From: Candidatus Latescibacterota bacterium
GTDB lineage: Bacteria; JAAXHH01; JABIQT01
Direction of reading: 5' to 3'
Length of the DNA: 5,610 nt
Assembly: GCA_018667995.1 (NCBI GenBank)
Contig: JABIQT010000694.1
Coordinates: forward strand, 1 to 5,610
Part shown: one piece after another, positions 1 through 5,610 of the stretch
Numbering within the stretch: position 1 is the stretch's first letter
Layout of the letters: every line of letters starts with the position of its first letter
The notes under the pieces: model-generated
Database searches by the model: none
Seen by the model: the letters and a program-made list of their open reading frames with translations, nothing else
Told to the model about the DNA's origin: nothing
Position numbers and translations under genes: made by a program

Positions 1-1346
1 AGCAATCGAAATCCCACCGTGGCAGCGACGGCAGCGATTGCCCCACAGACAGATCCCCACAGAAGCGCCACACTGCCATTGCCCTGCCCAAAGATGGACC
101 ACAGACTGGCCGCCCGCACATCGCCTCCGGATTCCACAATGGCACTGACACCAGTCGACCACATACCCCAGAAAGTGACAACAATGACCACCAGCAGAGG
201 TAAAAATGCGTAACCCCAGTGCGTAATCCGGTCCCCGATCGGCCGGAGCGCATTCTCGTCGCCACCCAGAGAAACCGCGTCGTCGGCAAGTAGCTTACCT
301 GTTGTCCGACTCCGAAGTTCTGCTTGATACATGGGGCCAAAATCCCTCTTCTGGTACGCTATGAAGAACACGAACAGCAACATGAGAATCGGGTAGAATC
401 TATACGGAATAGTCTCGATAAATGTCACGTAAGGATTGAATGGGAGATCAACACTCTGAAGTGCATCGCCGATCAGACCGACTTCGAATCCTATCCACCC
501 GGATATGAGCGCGATACTCGCCACGGGCGCAGCCGTCGCGTCCACAATGAAGGACAACTTCTCCCTGGATATTCGCAAACGATCGGTGACAGGTCGCATA
601 GTATTCCCGACCACCAGTGTATTGACGAATCCTTCAAAGAATATCACGAGCCCCATGGCCATGGTCGCTATCTGACCTGAGCTCGGGGTTCGCGCCCACC
701 CTGTAACGAGGTTTACGACACCGTAGACGGAACCATTCCGCGTGATTACGCCGATCATACCACCCAAAATGATGATCACCAGGATCACCGAGGCATTCCA
801 CCTGGAGGTTACGCTTTCGAGAATCAACTGATCGGCATGACGTAGTATGGCAATGAAGGGATTGTAGCCTGATAGGAGAAGGGCACCGAGAAAACCACCC
901 GCGGCTAGCGCAAGCAGAACCTGACGAAATATGAGGGCAAAAGCGATGGCTATGAGCGGCGGTAGAACGGTATACACCCCGGGTAGCACCCGTAGCGTTT
1001 TAGCCACGCTTCCTGAGTCCGTATCAAGCGTGACTGTGTAGCTGCCTGATGCTGGAAGCACCAAACCATCTATGCGCAAGGAACTCACACCGTCCATGCT
1101 TACTGGCCGTGTAATTGTGTTGACCGAGGCTGCTGTTTCCGCAGTAATGGTAAGGTCTCCCTGTACCACTCCGTCCATCGCGGATTTCTCTACGGTCAGA
1201 GAGAAAGCTATATCCGTTACGGCCACATCGGGCAATGATAGGCGCAAGTCTTGCGCTGATGCCTGTCGCGTCAGCACTGTCGCACACAGCGCGAGTGCAA
1301 GGCAAAGCAACAGGTTCCGGCGGAAACTCTCAAGAATCATGGTCAT
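1..1346 (-). CDS. NhaC-family Na+/H+ antiporter with secreted N-terminal domain, partial (C-terminus off the left edge)
   Basis: Probable cytoplasmic-membrane secondary transporter exchanging Na+ (or a related solute) for H+. The frame is open to the window edge, so only 448 residues are visible. Residues 1-31 form a signal peptide: a charged start ending in Arg-Arg, a Leu/Ala-rich core, and ASA|QD as a likely cleavage site. Residues about 33-122 look like a small beta-sandwich domain outside the membrane, rich in Val/Thr/Ser strands. Hydrophobic segments follow at about 124-140, 142-161, 185-201, 224-247, 263-293, 317-332, 377-396 and 424-446. The stretches FFEGFVNTLVVGNTMRP (236-252) and DATAAPVASIALISGW (269-284) are what I recognise as NhaC-like core; the breaks with Asp, Pro and Gly inside membrane segments fit ion-coupled transport. 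The start at 1346 is chosen because it places the signal peptide at the N-terminus; a weak GAGA lies five bases upstream. A second in-frame ATG lies at 1340. The frame also stays open to an ATG at 1586, which would add 80 residues. Ion specificity cannot be told from sequence. Confidence 0.85.
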   Translation of the reverse strand, partial: MTMILESFRRNLLLCLALALCATVLTRQASAQDLRLSLPDVAVTDIAFSLTVEKSAMDGVVQGDLTITAETAASVNTITRPVSMDGVSSLRIDGLVLPASGSYTVTLDTDSGSVAKTLRVLPGVYTVLPPLIAIAFALIFRQVLLALAAGGFLGALLLSGYNPFIAILRHADQLILESVTSRWNASVILVIIILGGMIGVITRNGSVYGVVNLVTGWARTPSSGQIATMAMGLVIFFEGFVNTLVVGNTMRPVTDRLRISREKLSFIVDATAAPVASIALISGWIGFEVGLIGDALQSVDLPFNPYVTFIETIPYRFYPILMLLFVFFIAYQKRDFGPMYQAELRSRTTGKLLADDAVSLGGDENALRPIGDRITHWGYAFLPLLVVIVVTFWGMWSTGVSAIVESGGDVRAASLWSIFGQGNGSVALLWGSVCGAIAAVAATVGFRL

Positions 1347-1454
1347 ACGTTTCTCGTTTAAGCGGGAGTCTAAAGGACCGACAGCATCAGCAGAAGATAA
1401 CGACAATGTAGCCTCTATCAAGTCAAAATCTGTCCCAAGAGGCCGAGAGCCAGA

Positions 1455-1468
1455 GTCCTGTCCAGGAC
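1455..1468. repeat. Perfect inverted repeat GTCCTG-TC-CAGGAC
   Basis: Two perfect 6-base arms are separated by two bases, about 110 bases upstream of the antiporter start and 130 bases upstream of the acetyltransferase start. The size and symmetry fit a dimeric regulator site, but no known consensus is recognised. A 14-base dyad can also arise by chance in a region of this length. Confidence 0.3.
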
Positions 1469-1552
1469 GAGTTTGCCTATCTGAATCCCTGGAAACTGTT
1501 TCAACACTCACTTCGACGCCGAATTCGCTTGATTCATGCTCTATCGTCTCTA

Positions 1553-1565
1553 AATTCTGAGAATT
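1553..1565. promoter_or_regulatory. Palindrome AATTCTGAGAATT, candidate operator
   Basis: Perfect 6-base arms surround a single central G. The site lies 32 bases before the acetyltransferase start and would cover the -35 region of the candidate promoter at 1578-1586. That position would suit a repressor, or an activator that replaces a poor -35 element. The regulator is unknown and no gene for one lies in the window. Confidence 0.4.
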
Positions 1566-1577
1566 CAACACAACTTT

Positions 1578-1586
1578 TGCTAACAT
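1578..1586 (+). promoter_or_regulatory. Candidate extended -10 promoter for the acetyltransferase-cupin operon
   Basis: TGC followed by TAACAT matches the extended -10 pattern (TGN before a hexamer that agrees with TATAAT at four of six positions). No good -35 hexamer sits 16-18 bases upstream, as is common with extended -10 promoters. Transcription would begin near 1592-1596, only a few bases before the start codon at 1598. The mRNA would then be leaderless or nearly so, which agrees with the absence of a Shine-Dalgarno sequence there. Confidence 0.35.
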
Positions 1587-1597
1587 AACGGTGCACA

Positions 1598-2362
1598 ATG
1601 GATGTTGGAATCTATCTCGAGCGAATCGGCATGATTGGTCCCCTCGCACCCGATTCTGATTCGCTACGGAAGCTGCATGTGGCCCACCTGCGTTCGGTCC
1701 CTTTTGAGAATCTGAGCATCGAAATGCGTGAACCGGTGCGTCTGGACGACGGAGCCCTGTTTACCAAGATCATCAAACAGCGGCGAGGGGGCTTCTGCTA
1801 TGAGCTCAATGGACTCTTTGCAGCGCTGCTGCGGCAAATCGGATACGAAGTAGAAATGCTATCAGCCCAGGTAATGGGGTCCGCTGGCGCATATGGGCCG
1901 GCTTTCGATCACTTGATGCTTAGGGTAAACCTGGAGGAACCATGGTTGGCGGATGTGGGGTTTGGTGATTCCTTCTCCGAGCCGCTGCGTCTACACGATC
2001 GCACCCCGAATCACCAGTTCGGCTCGGCTTACCTGATCGAAGAATCTCGCGACCAAATGATACTGATCAAAAAGCAGCATGGAGAAGAGGGGCGACCACA
2101 ATACAGGTTCGATCTGAAGCCCTTCGAGTATGCAGACTTTATGCAAATGTGTGATTTCCACCAGACATCGCCAACTTCACATTTCACCAAAGGCAGAATA
2201 TGTACTATCGCCACCTCAAACGGTCGAAATTCAATCTCGGGCATGCAGCTGATTGTCACGCATGACGGGAACCGGGAGGAGACTCAAATGCGCGATAGAC
2301 AGCACCTCGATGAAGTCCTTCTCAGTCACTTCGGCATCGTCCTCAATAAGGAGAAAGCATGA
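1598..2362 (+). CDS. Arylamine N-acetyltransferase (NAT family)
   Basis: Cytosolic enzyme that transfers an acetyl (or other acyl) group from CoA to an arylamine, hydrazine or related amine by a ping-pong mechanism through an acyl-cysteine. At 254 residues it is close to the usual bacterial NAT length of about 250-280. The N-terminal helical part carries the family stretch HLRSVPFENLSIE (30-42). The active site RRGGFCYELNGLF (62-74) contains catalytic Cys67. The triad is completed by His105 in AFDHLMLRV and Asp119 in WLADVGFGD, with spacing matching known NATs (Cys69, His107 and Asp122 in the Salmonella enzyme). The C-terminal third is more divergent, as is normal, and determines acyl-CoA preference. 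The start at 1598 fits the typical NAT N-terminus; no clear ribosome binding site precedes it. Its stop overlaps the start of the cupin gene, so the two are very likely co-translated. The natural substrate is unknown; some relatives act in antibiotic or lipid pathways, but nothing here points to either. Confidence 0.95.
   Translation: MDVGIYLERIGMIGPLAPDSDSLRKLHVAHLRSVPFENLSIEMREPVRLDDGALFTKIIKQRRGGFCYELNGLFAALLRQIGYEVEMLSAQVMGSAGAYGPAFDHLMLRVNLEEPWLADVGFGDSFSEPLRLHDRTPNHQFGSAYLIEESRDQMILIKKQHGEEGRPQYRFDLKPFEYADFMQMCDFHQTSPTSHFTKGRICTIATSNGRNSISGMQLIVTHDGNREETQMRDRQHLDEVLLSHFGIVLNKEKA
2348..2353 (+). promoter_or_regulatory. Ribosome binding site AAGGAG of the cupin gene
   Basis: A strong Shine-Dalgarno sequence lies inside the last codons of the acetyltransferase gene, five bases before the ATG at 2359. 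It settles the cupin start and shows that the downstream gene can be loaded independently as well as by reinitiation at the ATGA overlap. Confidence 0.8.
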
Positions 2363-3000
2363 GCTTCGCGATCTACGACTATCGCCAGGACATTCGCAAC
2401 ATACTCGTAACACCTCAAATCCGGTCCAGATTTCTAAGAATGGAGCCTGGCCAGGTGGCCCAGCGGCACAGCCATGACCTGGGCCAAGAGATCTTTCTCA
2501 TCCTGCAGGGAGAGGCGGAGTTCGAAATCGACGGGGACCGAGAGATCGTCCGCCCCGGTCAATTATGTGTGGCGCTGACCGATCAAATGCATCAGGTGAG
2601 GGTAGTCGGAGATGAACCCATGATCATGTATCTCTCTGTGACGCCCCATATACAACCCACGCATACATTCTGGTCCGAGGACGGCAGCAAAATGCCTCCA
2701 CGTTTTACCCCAGATTCGGCCTACGACATCGAACCAAACCCGGATGCCAGCACCACCGAGCACCTGGACCGCTATCTGGCAGATGTAGACACTGCTGCGG
2801 CAGCTATGAAGGACTTCGCCGCAGCACAACAAACCCAGGCAACCAAACTGAGGGAGGCGCTTGAATCCGGCAATGATGAGGAGGCACGAGATGCCAGGGC
2901 AGCGATGTGGCAAACCATGTATCCCTTGTTCCAGTCTGTGTACAGCATGGTCGATCCCTGGAATGACCTTGCAGCCTCTCTACAGCCCGAGACTTCGTGA
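2359..3000 (+). CDS. Cupin-domain protein with helical C-terminal tail
   Basis: A 213-residue single-cupin protein, probably cytosolic since no signal peptide or membrane segment is seen. Cupin motif 1 is clear: Gly31, His37, His39, Glu44 and Gly51 (RHSHDLGQEIFLILQG). Motif 2 follows around Pro66-Gly67 and His78 (RPGQLCVALTDQMHQV). His37, His39, Glu44 and His78 form the expected metal-binding set (Fe, Mn, Zn or Ni), so a metal-dependent enzyme or metal-bound sensor is possible. Residues about 130-210 are predicted to be largely helical, with Ala/Gln-rich and Glu/Arg-rich stretches, and are not part of the cupin barrel. The function of this tail is unknown. The gene overlaps the acetyltransferase stop by four bases, suggesting a shared substrate or pathway, for example oxidation, isomerisation or sensing of the amine or its acylated product; this is inference. 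It ends 14 bases from the stop of the convergent Rieske-GltS gene. Confidence 0.85.
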   Translation: MSFAIYDYRQDIRNILVTPQIRSRFLRMEPGQVAQRHSHDLGQEIFLILQGEAEFEIDGDREIVRPGQLCVALTDQMHQVRVVGDEPMIMYLSVTPHIQPTHTFWSEDGSKMPPRFTPDSAYDIEPNPDASTTEHLDRYLADVDTAAAAMKDFAAAQQTQATKLREALESGNDEEARDARAAMWQTMYPLFQSVYSMVDPWNDLAASLQPETS

Positions 3001-3014
3001 TTGGAATCTCTCGT

Positions 3015-4628
3015 TTAGAGCGGGGTCACACCGCCGTAACGCACACCCGATAGATAGGCCATGTCACGCTTCCAGGTGATGAGATCCGACTGATTGAATT
3101 GGTTCAGGTCCGTATGTCCGCAAGCACGGGCCAAAATCTGAATCATGTGTACCGAAGACCTCATGAACCGCTCGAGCCGTTGCGCGGCCGTATCAACAAT
3201 GAGTCTGGCTCGAAGGTGGCTCTGCTGTGTGGCAATACCAACCGGGCAATTATTCGTCTGGCAGGCCCGCATTCCGAGGCAACCGATCGCCTGAAGCGCC
3301 GAATTGGATATGGCCACGCCATCAGCACCGAGCGCCATGGCTTTGGCGAAGTCAGCGGCAGTCCTCAGACCACCTGTGGCAATGAGCGTCACGTCCCCAT
3401 TTCCAGATTCGTCCAGATATTTCCGGGCACGGGCAATAGCTGGTATGGTGGGCACGGATATGTTCTCTCGAAAGATCAATGGTGCGGCCCCTGTCCCGCC
3501 GCCCCTGCCATCGAGAATGATGTAGTCAACGCCGATGTCCAGCGCAGCCTGAATGTCCTCTTCGATATGCTGGGCTGACAGCTTGAATCCGATAGGAATT
3601 CCCCCGGTCCGATCGCGAACTTCATTGGCGAAGGATCTGAAATCATCAGTGGTATCCCAGTCGGGAAACCGTGCCGGAGAGACAGCTGGCTCACCCTCTT
3701 CAAGATTCCTGACCGCCGCGATCTTCCCCTTCACCTTTGAGCCAGGCAGGTGGCCCCCCGTGCCGGTCTTCGCGCCCTGACCGCCTTTGAAATGAAAGGC
3801 CTGTACGAGGTTCAACTTGTCCCACGAGAATCCAAACCGAGCCGACGCCAGCTCATAGAAATACCTGCTGTTTGCAGCCTGCTCCTCCGGCAGCATTCCT
3901 CCCTCTCCCGAGCAGATTCCGGTCCCCGCCAACTCCGCTCCCTTTGCAAGAGCCGTTTTTGCCTCTTCGCTAAGGGCGCCAAAGCTCATGTCTGAAACAA
4001 ACACAGGCATCTCAAGCACCAACGGTTTCTTAGCTCGCGGACCGACTACGAGCTCGGTGGCAACCGAGACTTCATCTAGCTGTGGAAGTGTCGCCAACTG
4101 CCCCACTACAAACTGAATATCGTCCCAAGACGGAAGCTCTTGTCTCGCTACACCCATGGCCCCAACGGGACCATGCTCTCCACTCCGGCTCAATCCATAT
4201 CCGGCCAGCTCTCTTATAGCCCCAACATGGGGTTCTTCAGCAGCACCATGAATATCTTGATAGGCCCCCTGGTAATCATCACGGTGGTAGGGTTGCGGAT
4301 TCGCGGTCTCCCAGTCCCGCACCTCATCAGCGTCTACGAGTACCTTGTGGTCTTCAACCCAGGCATTGAAGCGCTGAAGCTTCTCATCATTGTTGTACTC
4401 GCTTACCCCTGTCTCGTAACGGTAGTCCCACCCATGAACGCCACAAATGAGATTAGCCCCGTCCACATATCCATCGGCGAGCAAAGCTCCCCGATGGTGG
4501 CATCGACCATACATCACCGACACGGCCTCATCATATCTAATGATAACGAGGTCTACATTTTCCACCAATGCATGGGTGGGCTCTCGATCGGGGAGTTCCT
4601 CAAAAACGGCAATCTGTATGGGTCGCAT
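3015..4628 (-). CDS. Rieske [2Fe-2S] domain fused to glutamate-synthase-type FMN/[3Fe-4S] domain
   Basis: A 537-residue, probably cytosolic oxidoreductase. Residues 1-100 form a Rieske ferredoxin domain with both cluster-ligand pairs: Cys43-His45 (CHH) and Cys62-His65 (CGVH). Residues about 125-537 match the synthase domain of glutamate synthase: SDMSFGALSEEA (212-223), GGQGAKTGTGGHLPGSK (282-298), LDGRGGGTGAAP (372-383) and the phosphate-binding region ATGGLRTAADFAKAMALGADG (417-437, first part IATGG). The [3Fe-4S] ligands are Cys450, Cys456 and Cys461 in the CLGMRAC and NNCPVG segments. The N-terminal glutaminase domain, the central domain and the C-terminal GXGXG domain of full-length GltB are all missing. 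It therefore cannot take ammonia from glutamine by itself. Such proteins are commonly annotated as FMN-binding glutamate synthase family; the true substrate is not known. The Rieske domain presumably relays electrons to the 3Fe-4S/FMN centre. The start at 4628 is supported by a good ribosome binding site. Confidence 0.93.
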   Translation of the reverse strand: MRPIQIAVFEELPDREPTHALVENVDLVIIRYDEAVSVMYGRCHHRGALLADGYVDGANLICGVHGWDYRYETGVSEYNNDEKLQRFNAWVEDHKVLVDADEVRDWETANPQPYHRDDYQGAYQDIHGAAEEPHVGAIRELAGYGLSRSGEHGPVGAMGVARQELPSWDDIQFVVGQLATLPQLDEVSVATELVVGPRAKKPLVLEMPVFVSDMSFGALSEEAKTALAKGAELAGTGICSGEGGMLPEEQAANSRYFYELASARFGFSWDKLNLVQAFHFKGGQGAKTGTGGHLPGSKVKGKIAAVRNLEEGEPAVSPARFPDWDTTDDFRSFANEVRDRTGGIPIGFKLSAQHIEEDIQAALDIGVDYIILDGRGGGTGAAPLIFRENISVPTIPAIARARKYLDESGNGDVTLIATGGLRTAADFAKAMALGADGVAISNSALQAIGCLGMRACQTNNCPVGIATQQSHLRARLIVDTAAQRLERFMRSSVHMIQILARACGHTDLNQFNQSDLITWKRDMAYLSGVRYGGVTPL

Positions 4629-4633
4629 TGTAT

Positions 4634-4638
4634 CTCCT
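4634..4638 (-). promoter_or_regulatory. Ribosome binding site AGGAG of the Rieske-GltS gene
   Basis: AGGAG lies five bases upstream of the ATG at 4628 on the minus strand. It confirms that the Rieske domain belongs to the same protein from its first residue, rather than translation starting at an internal Met before the synthase domain. Confidence 0.8.
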
Positions 4639-4669
4639 GGAATATCGATTGGAAGAAAGTAACTAAGTG

Positions 4670-4692
4670 CCTGGTTTCAGACGGCAACCAGG
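4670..4692. repeat. Inverted repeat CCTGGTT / AACCAGG with 9-base loop
   Basis: Perfect 7-base arms at 4670-4676 and 4686-4692 flank the loop TCAGACGGC. The element is 41 bases upstream of the Rieske-GltS start and lies in its presumed 5' leader. No T-run follows on either strand, so it is not a standard terminator. It may be an operator or an RNA hairpin in the leader. Confidence 0.5.
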
Positions 4693-4721
4693 TTGTGTAC
4701 CGGTAAGGTTTTTGATATATT
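4693..4721 (+). promoter_or_regulatory. Candidate sigma70 promoter for the methyltransferase gene
   Basis: TTGTGT (4693-4698) and TATATT (4716-4721) are separated by 17 bases. The -10 agrees with TATAAT at five of six positions; the -35 agrees with TTGACA at only three. Transcription would start near 4729 and give a leader of about 105 bases. The element overlaps two dyads (4698-4705 and 4713-4728), so regulation is plausible. The AT-rich centre also reads as a possible -10 on the minus strand (TATATC), which would serve the Rieske-GltS gene. Confidence 0.35.
4698..4705. repeat. Palindrome TACCGGTA
   Basis: A perfect 8-base palindrome sits in the spacer of the candidate rightward promoter, six bases after the larger inverted repeat. 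It is short enough to be chance; it is listed because it clusters with two other dyads. Confidence 0.25.
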
Positions 4722-4728
4722 GCTATCA
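4713..4728. promoter_or_regulatory. Dyad TGATA-TATTGC-TATCA, candidate operator
   Basis: Perfect 5-base arms are separated by six bases and cover the AT-rich core of the intergenic region, including the -10 of the candidate promoter for the methyltransferase gene. A bound protein would probably affect transcription in both directions. No known consensus is recognised. Confidence 0.35.
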
Positions 4729-4820
4729 CAGAAAACGGAAGTGATTTCGGATTCGTTCCCTCTTCGTAACTCCACCGGCAAATGGCTTCGCGCAGAGCAT
4801 CTTAGAATAGATCGTCCATG

Positions 4821-4824
4821 AGGA
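4821..4824 (+). promoter_or_regulatory. Ribosome binding site AGGA of the methyltransferase gene
   Basis: AGGA lies nine bases before the ATG at 4834. An in-frame TGA at 4819-4821 rules out any earlier start, and the ATG at 4818 is in another frame, so 4834 is the first possible ATG of this gene. Confidence 0.55.
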
Positions 4825-4833
4825 TTTCTACCC

Positions 4834-5610
4834 ATGTCAGACCATGCCGCAGACTATACAATGGTCATACAGAACGAGGCCAGCAATGTGGACACATTTA
4901 GGCGTCTCACATTCACCGGACGACGTCGCGGACAAGCATTGGCGTACGCAAAGGTAGTTGTCCGTCCAGTCATGATCAAGGAATGCCATCATCTTCAGTT
5001 CTCATATTTCGACGCCAAGAAAGATATCACGCAAAACCATAGCGGAGCGGCCATTGTATCCGCCTTGGCCGAACTGCTCGAAATGCCCTTCAAGCAGATA
5101 CACCTTCAGACAGCCGCCCAGGATATCCGCGTACAACTGTCAAACAATGGGGAGGCCCGCATATCCAGCGGTAAGCCGACATTGACCGACACCCCCAATC
5201 TGGCTCATAACAGAACCAAGGATTACCTGATATCTGGAGAGCACAGCGAATCCTTTCTGCGGCGTATCCAGATTATGGATTCTAACGGTGATATCAAGCC
5301 GACCATGCAGTCTAAATATCGTCAAATTCATGAGTTCTTGAGTCGAATAGAGCCGATCATTTCGGATCGCAACAGTCCCAGTGAGTGCATTGAAATCGTT
5401 GACTGCGGGTGTGGGAGCGCATACCTGACTTTTGCAGCATATCACTACCTGAAATTCACACGCAATCTGACCCCTCATATTGTGGGCATTGACCGAGATC
5501 CGGCCACCATCGACAAGTGCCGGTCACTACGCGACGACCTCGGGTGGAAGGGCCTGGATTTCTTTGAGGCGGATATCGCCAATTACGAACCCGATATCAA
5601 CCCTGAGCTG
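4834..5610 (+). CDS. Class I SAM-dependent methyltransferase, partial (C-terminus off the right edge)
   Basis: The first 259 residues are visible and the frame is open to the edge; relatives I recall are about 400 residues. The layout matches the cytosolic methyltransferase family related to Pfam Methyltransf_32. An N-terminal domain (about 1-125) of unclear role is followed by the family linker NRTKDYLISGEHSESFLRRI (126-145) and KYRQIHEFLSRIEPII (161-176). The Rossmann fold then begins with the SAM-binding motif VDCGCGSAYLTFAAYHYL (189-206). The acidic residues after strand 2 are at 220-222 (GIDRDP), expected to contact the SAM ribose. ADIANYE (246-252) follows in the position of motif III. 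The catalytic part beyond the edge is not visible, so the substrate (RNA, protein or small molecule) cannot be told. The gene stands divergently from the Rieske-GltS gene and shows no obvious link with it. Confidence 0.85.
   Translation, partial: MSDHAADYTMVIQNEASNVDTFRRLTFTGRRRGQALAYAKVVVRPVMIKECHHLQFSYFDAKKDITQNHSGAAIVSALAELLEMPFKQIHLQTAAQDIRVQLSNNGEARISSGKPTLTDTPNLAHNRTKDYLISGEHSESFLRRIQIMDSNGDIKPTMQSKYRQIHEFLSRIEPIISDRNSPSECIEIVDCGCGSAYLTFAAYHYLKFTRNLTPHIVGIDRDPATIDKCRSLRDDLGWKGLDFFEADIANYEPDINPEL

Larger units (their letters stand above)
1347..1597. other. Divergent intergenic region between antiporter and acetyltransferase genes
   Basis: This 251-base stretch separates two genes that point away from each other, so it should hold promoters for both. 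I see two perfect inverted repeats (1455-1468 and 1553-1565) and one extended -10-like element facing right. I could not identify a convincing sigma70 promoter for the leftward antiporter gene. On the minus strand the antiporter frame continues open from 1346 to an ATG at 1586, giving a possible 80-residue polar extension rich in Ser, Glu and Asp. No recognisable domain is seen in it. It would place charged, flexible sequence before the signal peptide, so I treat it as non-coding by default. Confidence 0.6.

Noticed and set aside
324-680. 118-codon open frame on the plus strand
   Set aside because: It is antisense to the conserved membrane core of the antiporter, whose hydrophobic pattern explains this DNA fully.
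1072-1560. 162-codon open frame on the plus strand across the antiporter start and intergenic region
   Set aside because: It lies antisense to the signal peptide and N-terminal domain of the antiporter, shows no recognisable motif, has a Ser/Arg-rich composition typical of shadow frames, and no ribosome binding site was seen.
2988-3020. Possible terminator between the convergent cupin and Rieske-GltS genes (CGAGA/TCTCG and CTCT/AGAG pairs)
   Set aside because: The stems are only 4-5 bases, one has a 16-base loop, and no T-run follows in either direction. Termination in this 14-base gap is not explained by a visible intrinsic terminator.
1598-4628. A joint pathway or defence-like system made of NAT, cupin and Rieske-GltS
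   Set aside because: The Rieske-GltS gene is on the opposite strand with its own upstream region, and none of the proteins carries domains typical of defence or a shared biosynthetic cluster. Proximity alone does not support it.
4803-4808. TAGAAT as a -10 box closer to the methyltransferase start
   Set aside because: It matches TATAAT at five of six positions, but the sequence 16-18 bases upstream has no -35 similarity and there is no TG extension; it would also place the transcription start almost on the ribosome binding site.
5140-5478. 112-codon open frame on the minus strand
   Set aside because: It is antisense to the methyltransferase linker and SAM motif, which are clearly recognisable on the plus strand.

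Overview
The window holds five protein-coding genes of an ordinary bacterial chromosome, plus two short divergent intergenic regions. There is no sign of a phage, insertion sequence, CRISPR array or RNA gene. GC content is moderate by eye, genes are tightly packed and some starts have good Shine-Dalgarno sequences. I cannot place the organism more precisely. The cleavable signal peptide and the extracytoplasmic domain on the NhaC-type antiporter fit a free-living, possibly marine or halotolerant bacterium, but that is inference only.

Layout. (1) Positions 1-1346, minus strand: the N-terminal 448 residues of an NhaC-family Na+/H+ antiporter. Its C-terminus runs off the left edge. (2) Positions 1347-1597: a divergent intergenic region with two palindromes and a candidate extended -10 promoter for the rightward genes. 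The antiporter frame stays open through most of it. (3) Positions 1598-3000, plus strand: a two-gene operon encoding an arylamine N-acetyltransferase (complete Cys-His-Asp triad) and a small cupin protein with a helical tail, joined by an ATGA stop/start overlap. (4) Positions 3015-4628, minus strand: a fused Rieske [2Fe-2S] / glutamate-synthase-type FMN and [3Fe-4S] oxidoreductase, convergent with the cupin gene across a 14-base gap. (5) Positions 4629-4833: a divergent intergenic region with three inverted repeats and promoter-like sequence. (6) Positions 4834-5610, plus strand: the first 259 residues of a class I SAM-dependent methyltransferase cut by the right edge.

How the genes relate. 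Only the acetyltransferase and cupin are convincingly linked, by translational coupling. The other genes are individually transcribed and face different directions, so the window does not read as one pathway. The least routine items are the Rieske-GltS fusion lacking a glutaminase domain, the acetyltransferase-cupin pair, and the unexplained 80-codon open frame ahead of the antiporter start. I did not find a convincing new multi-gene system.
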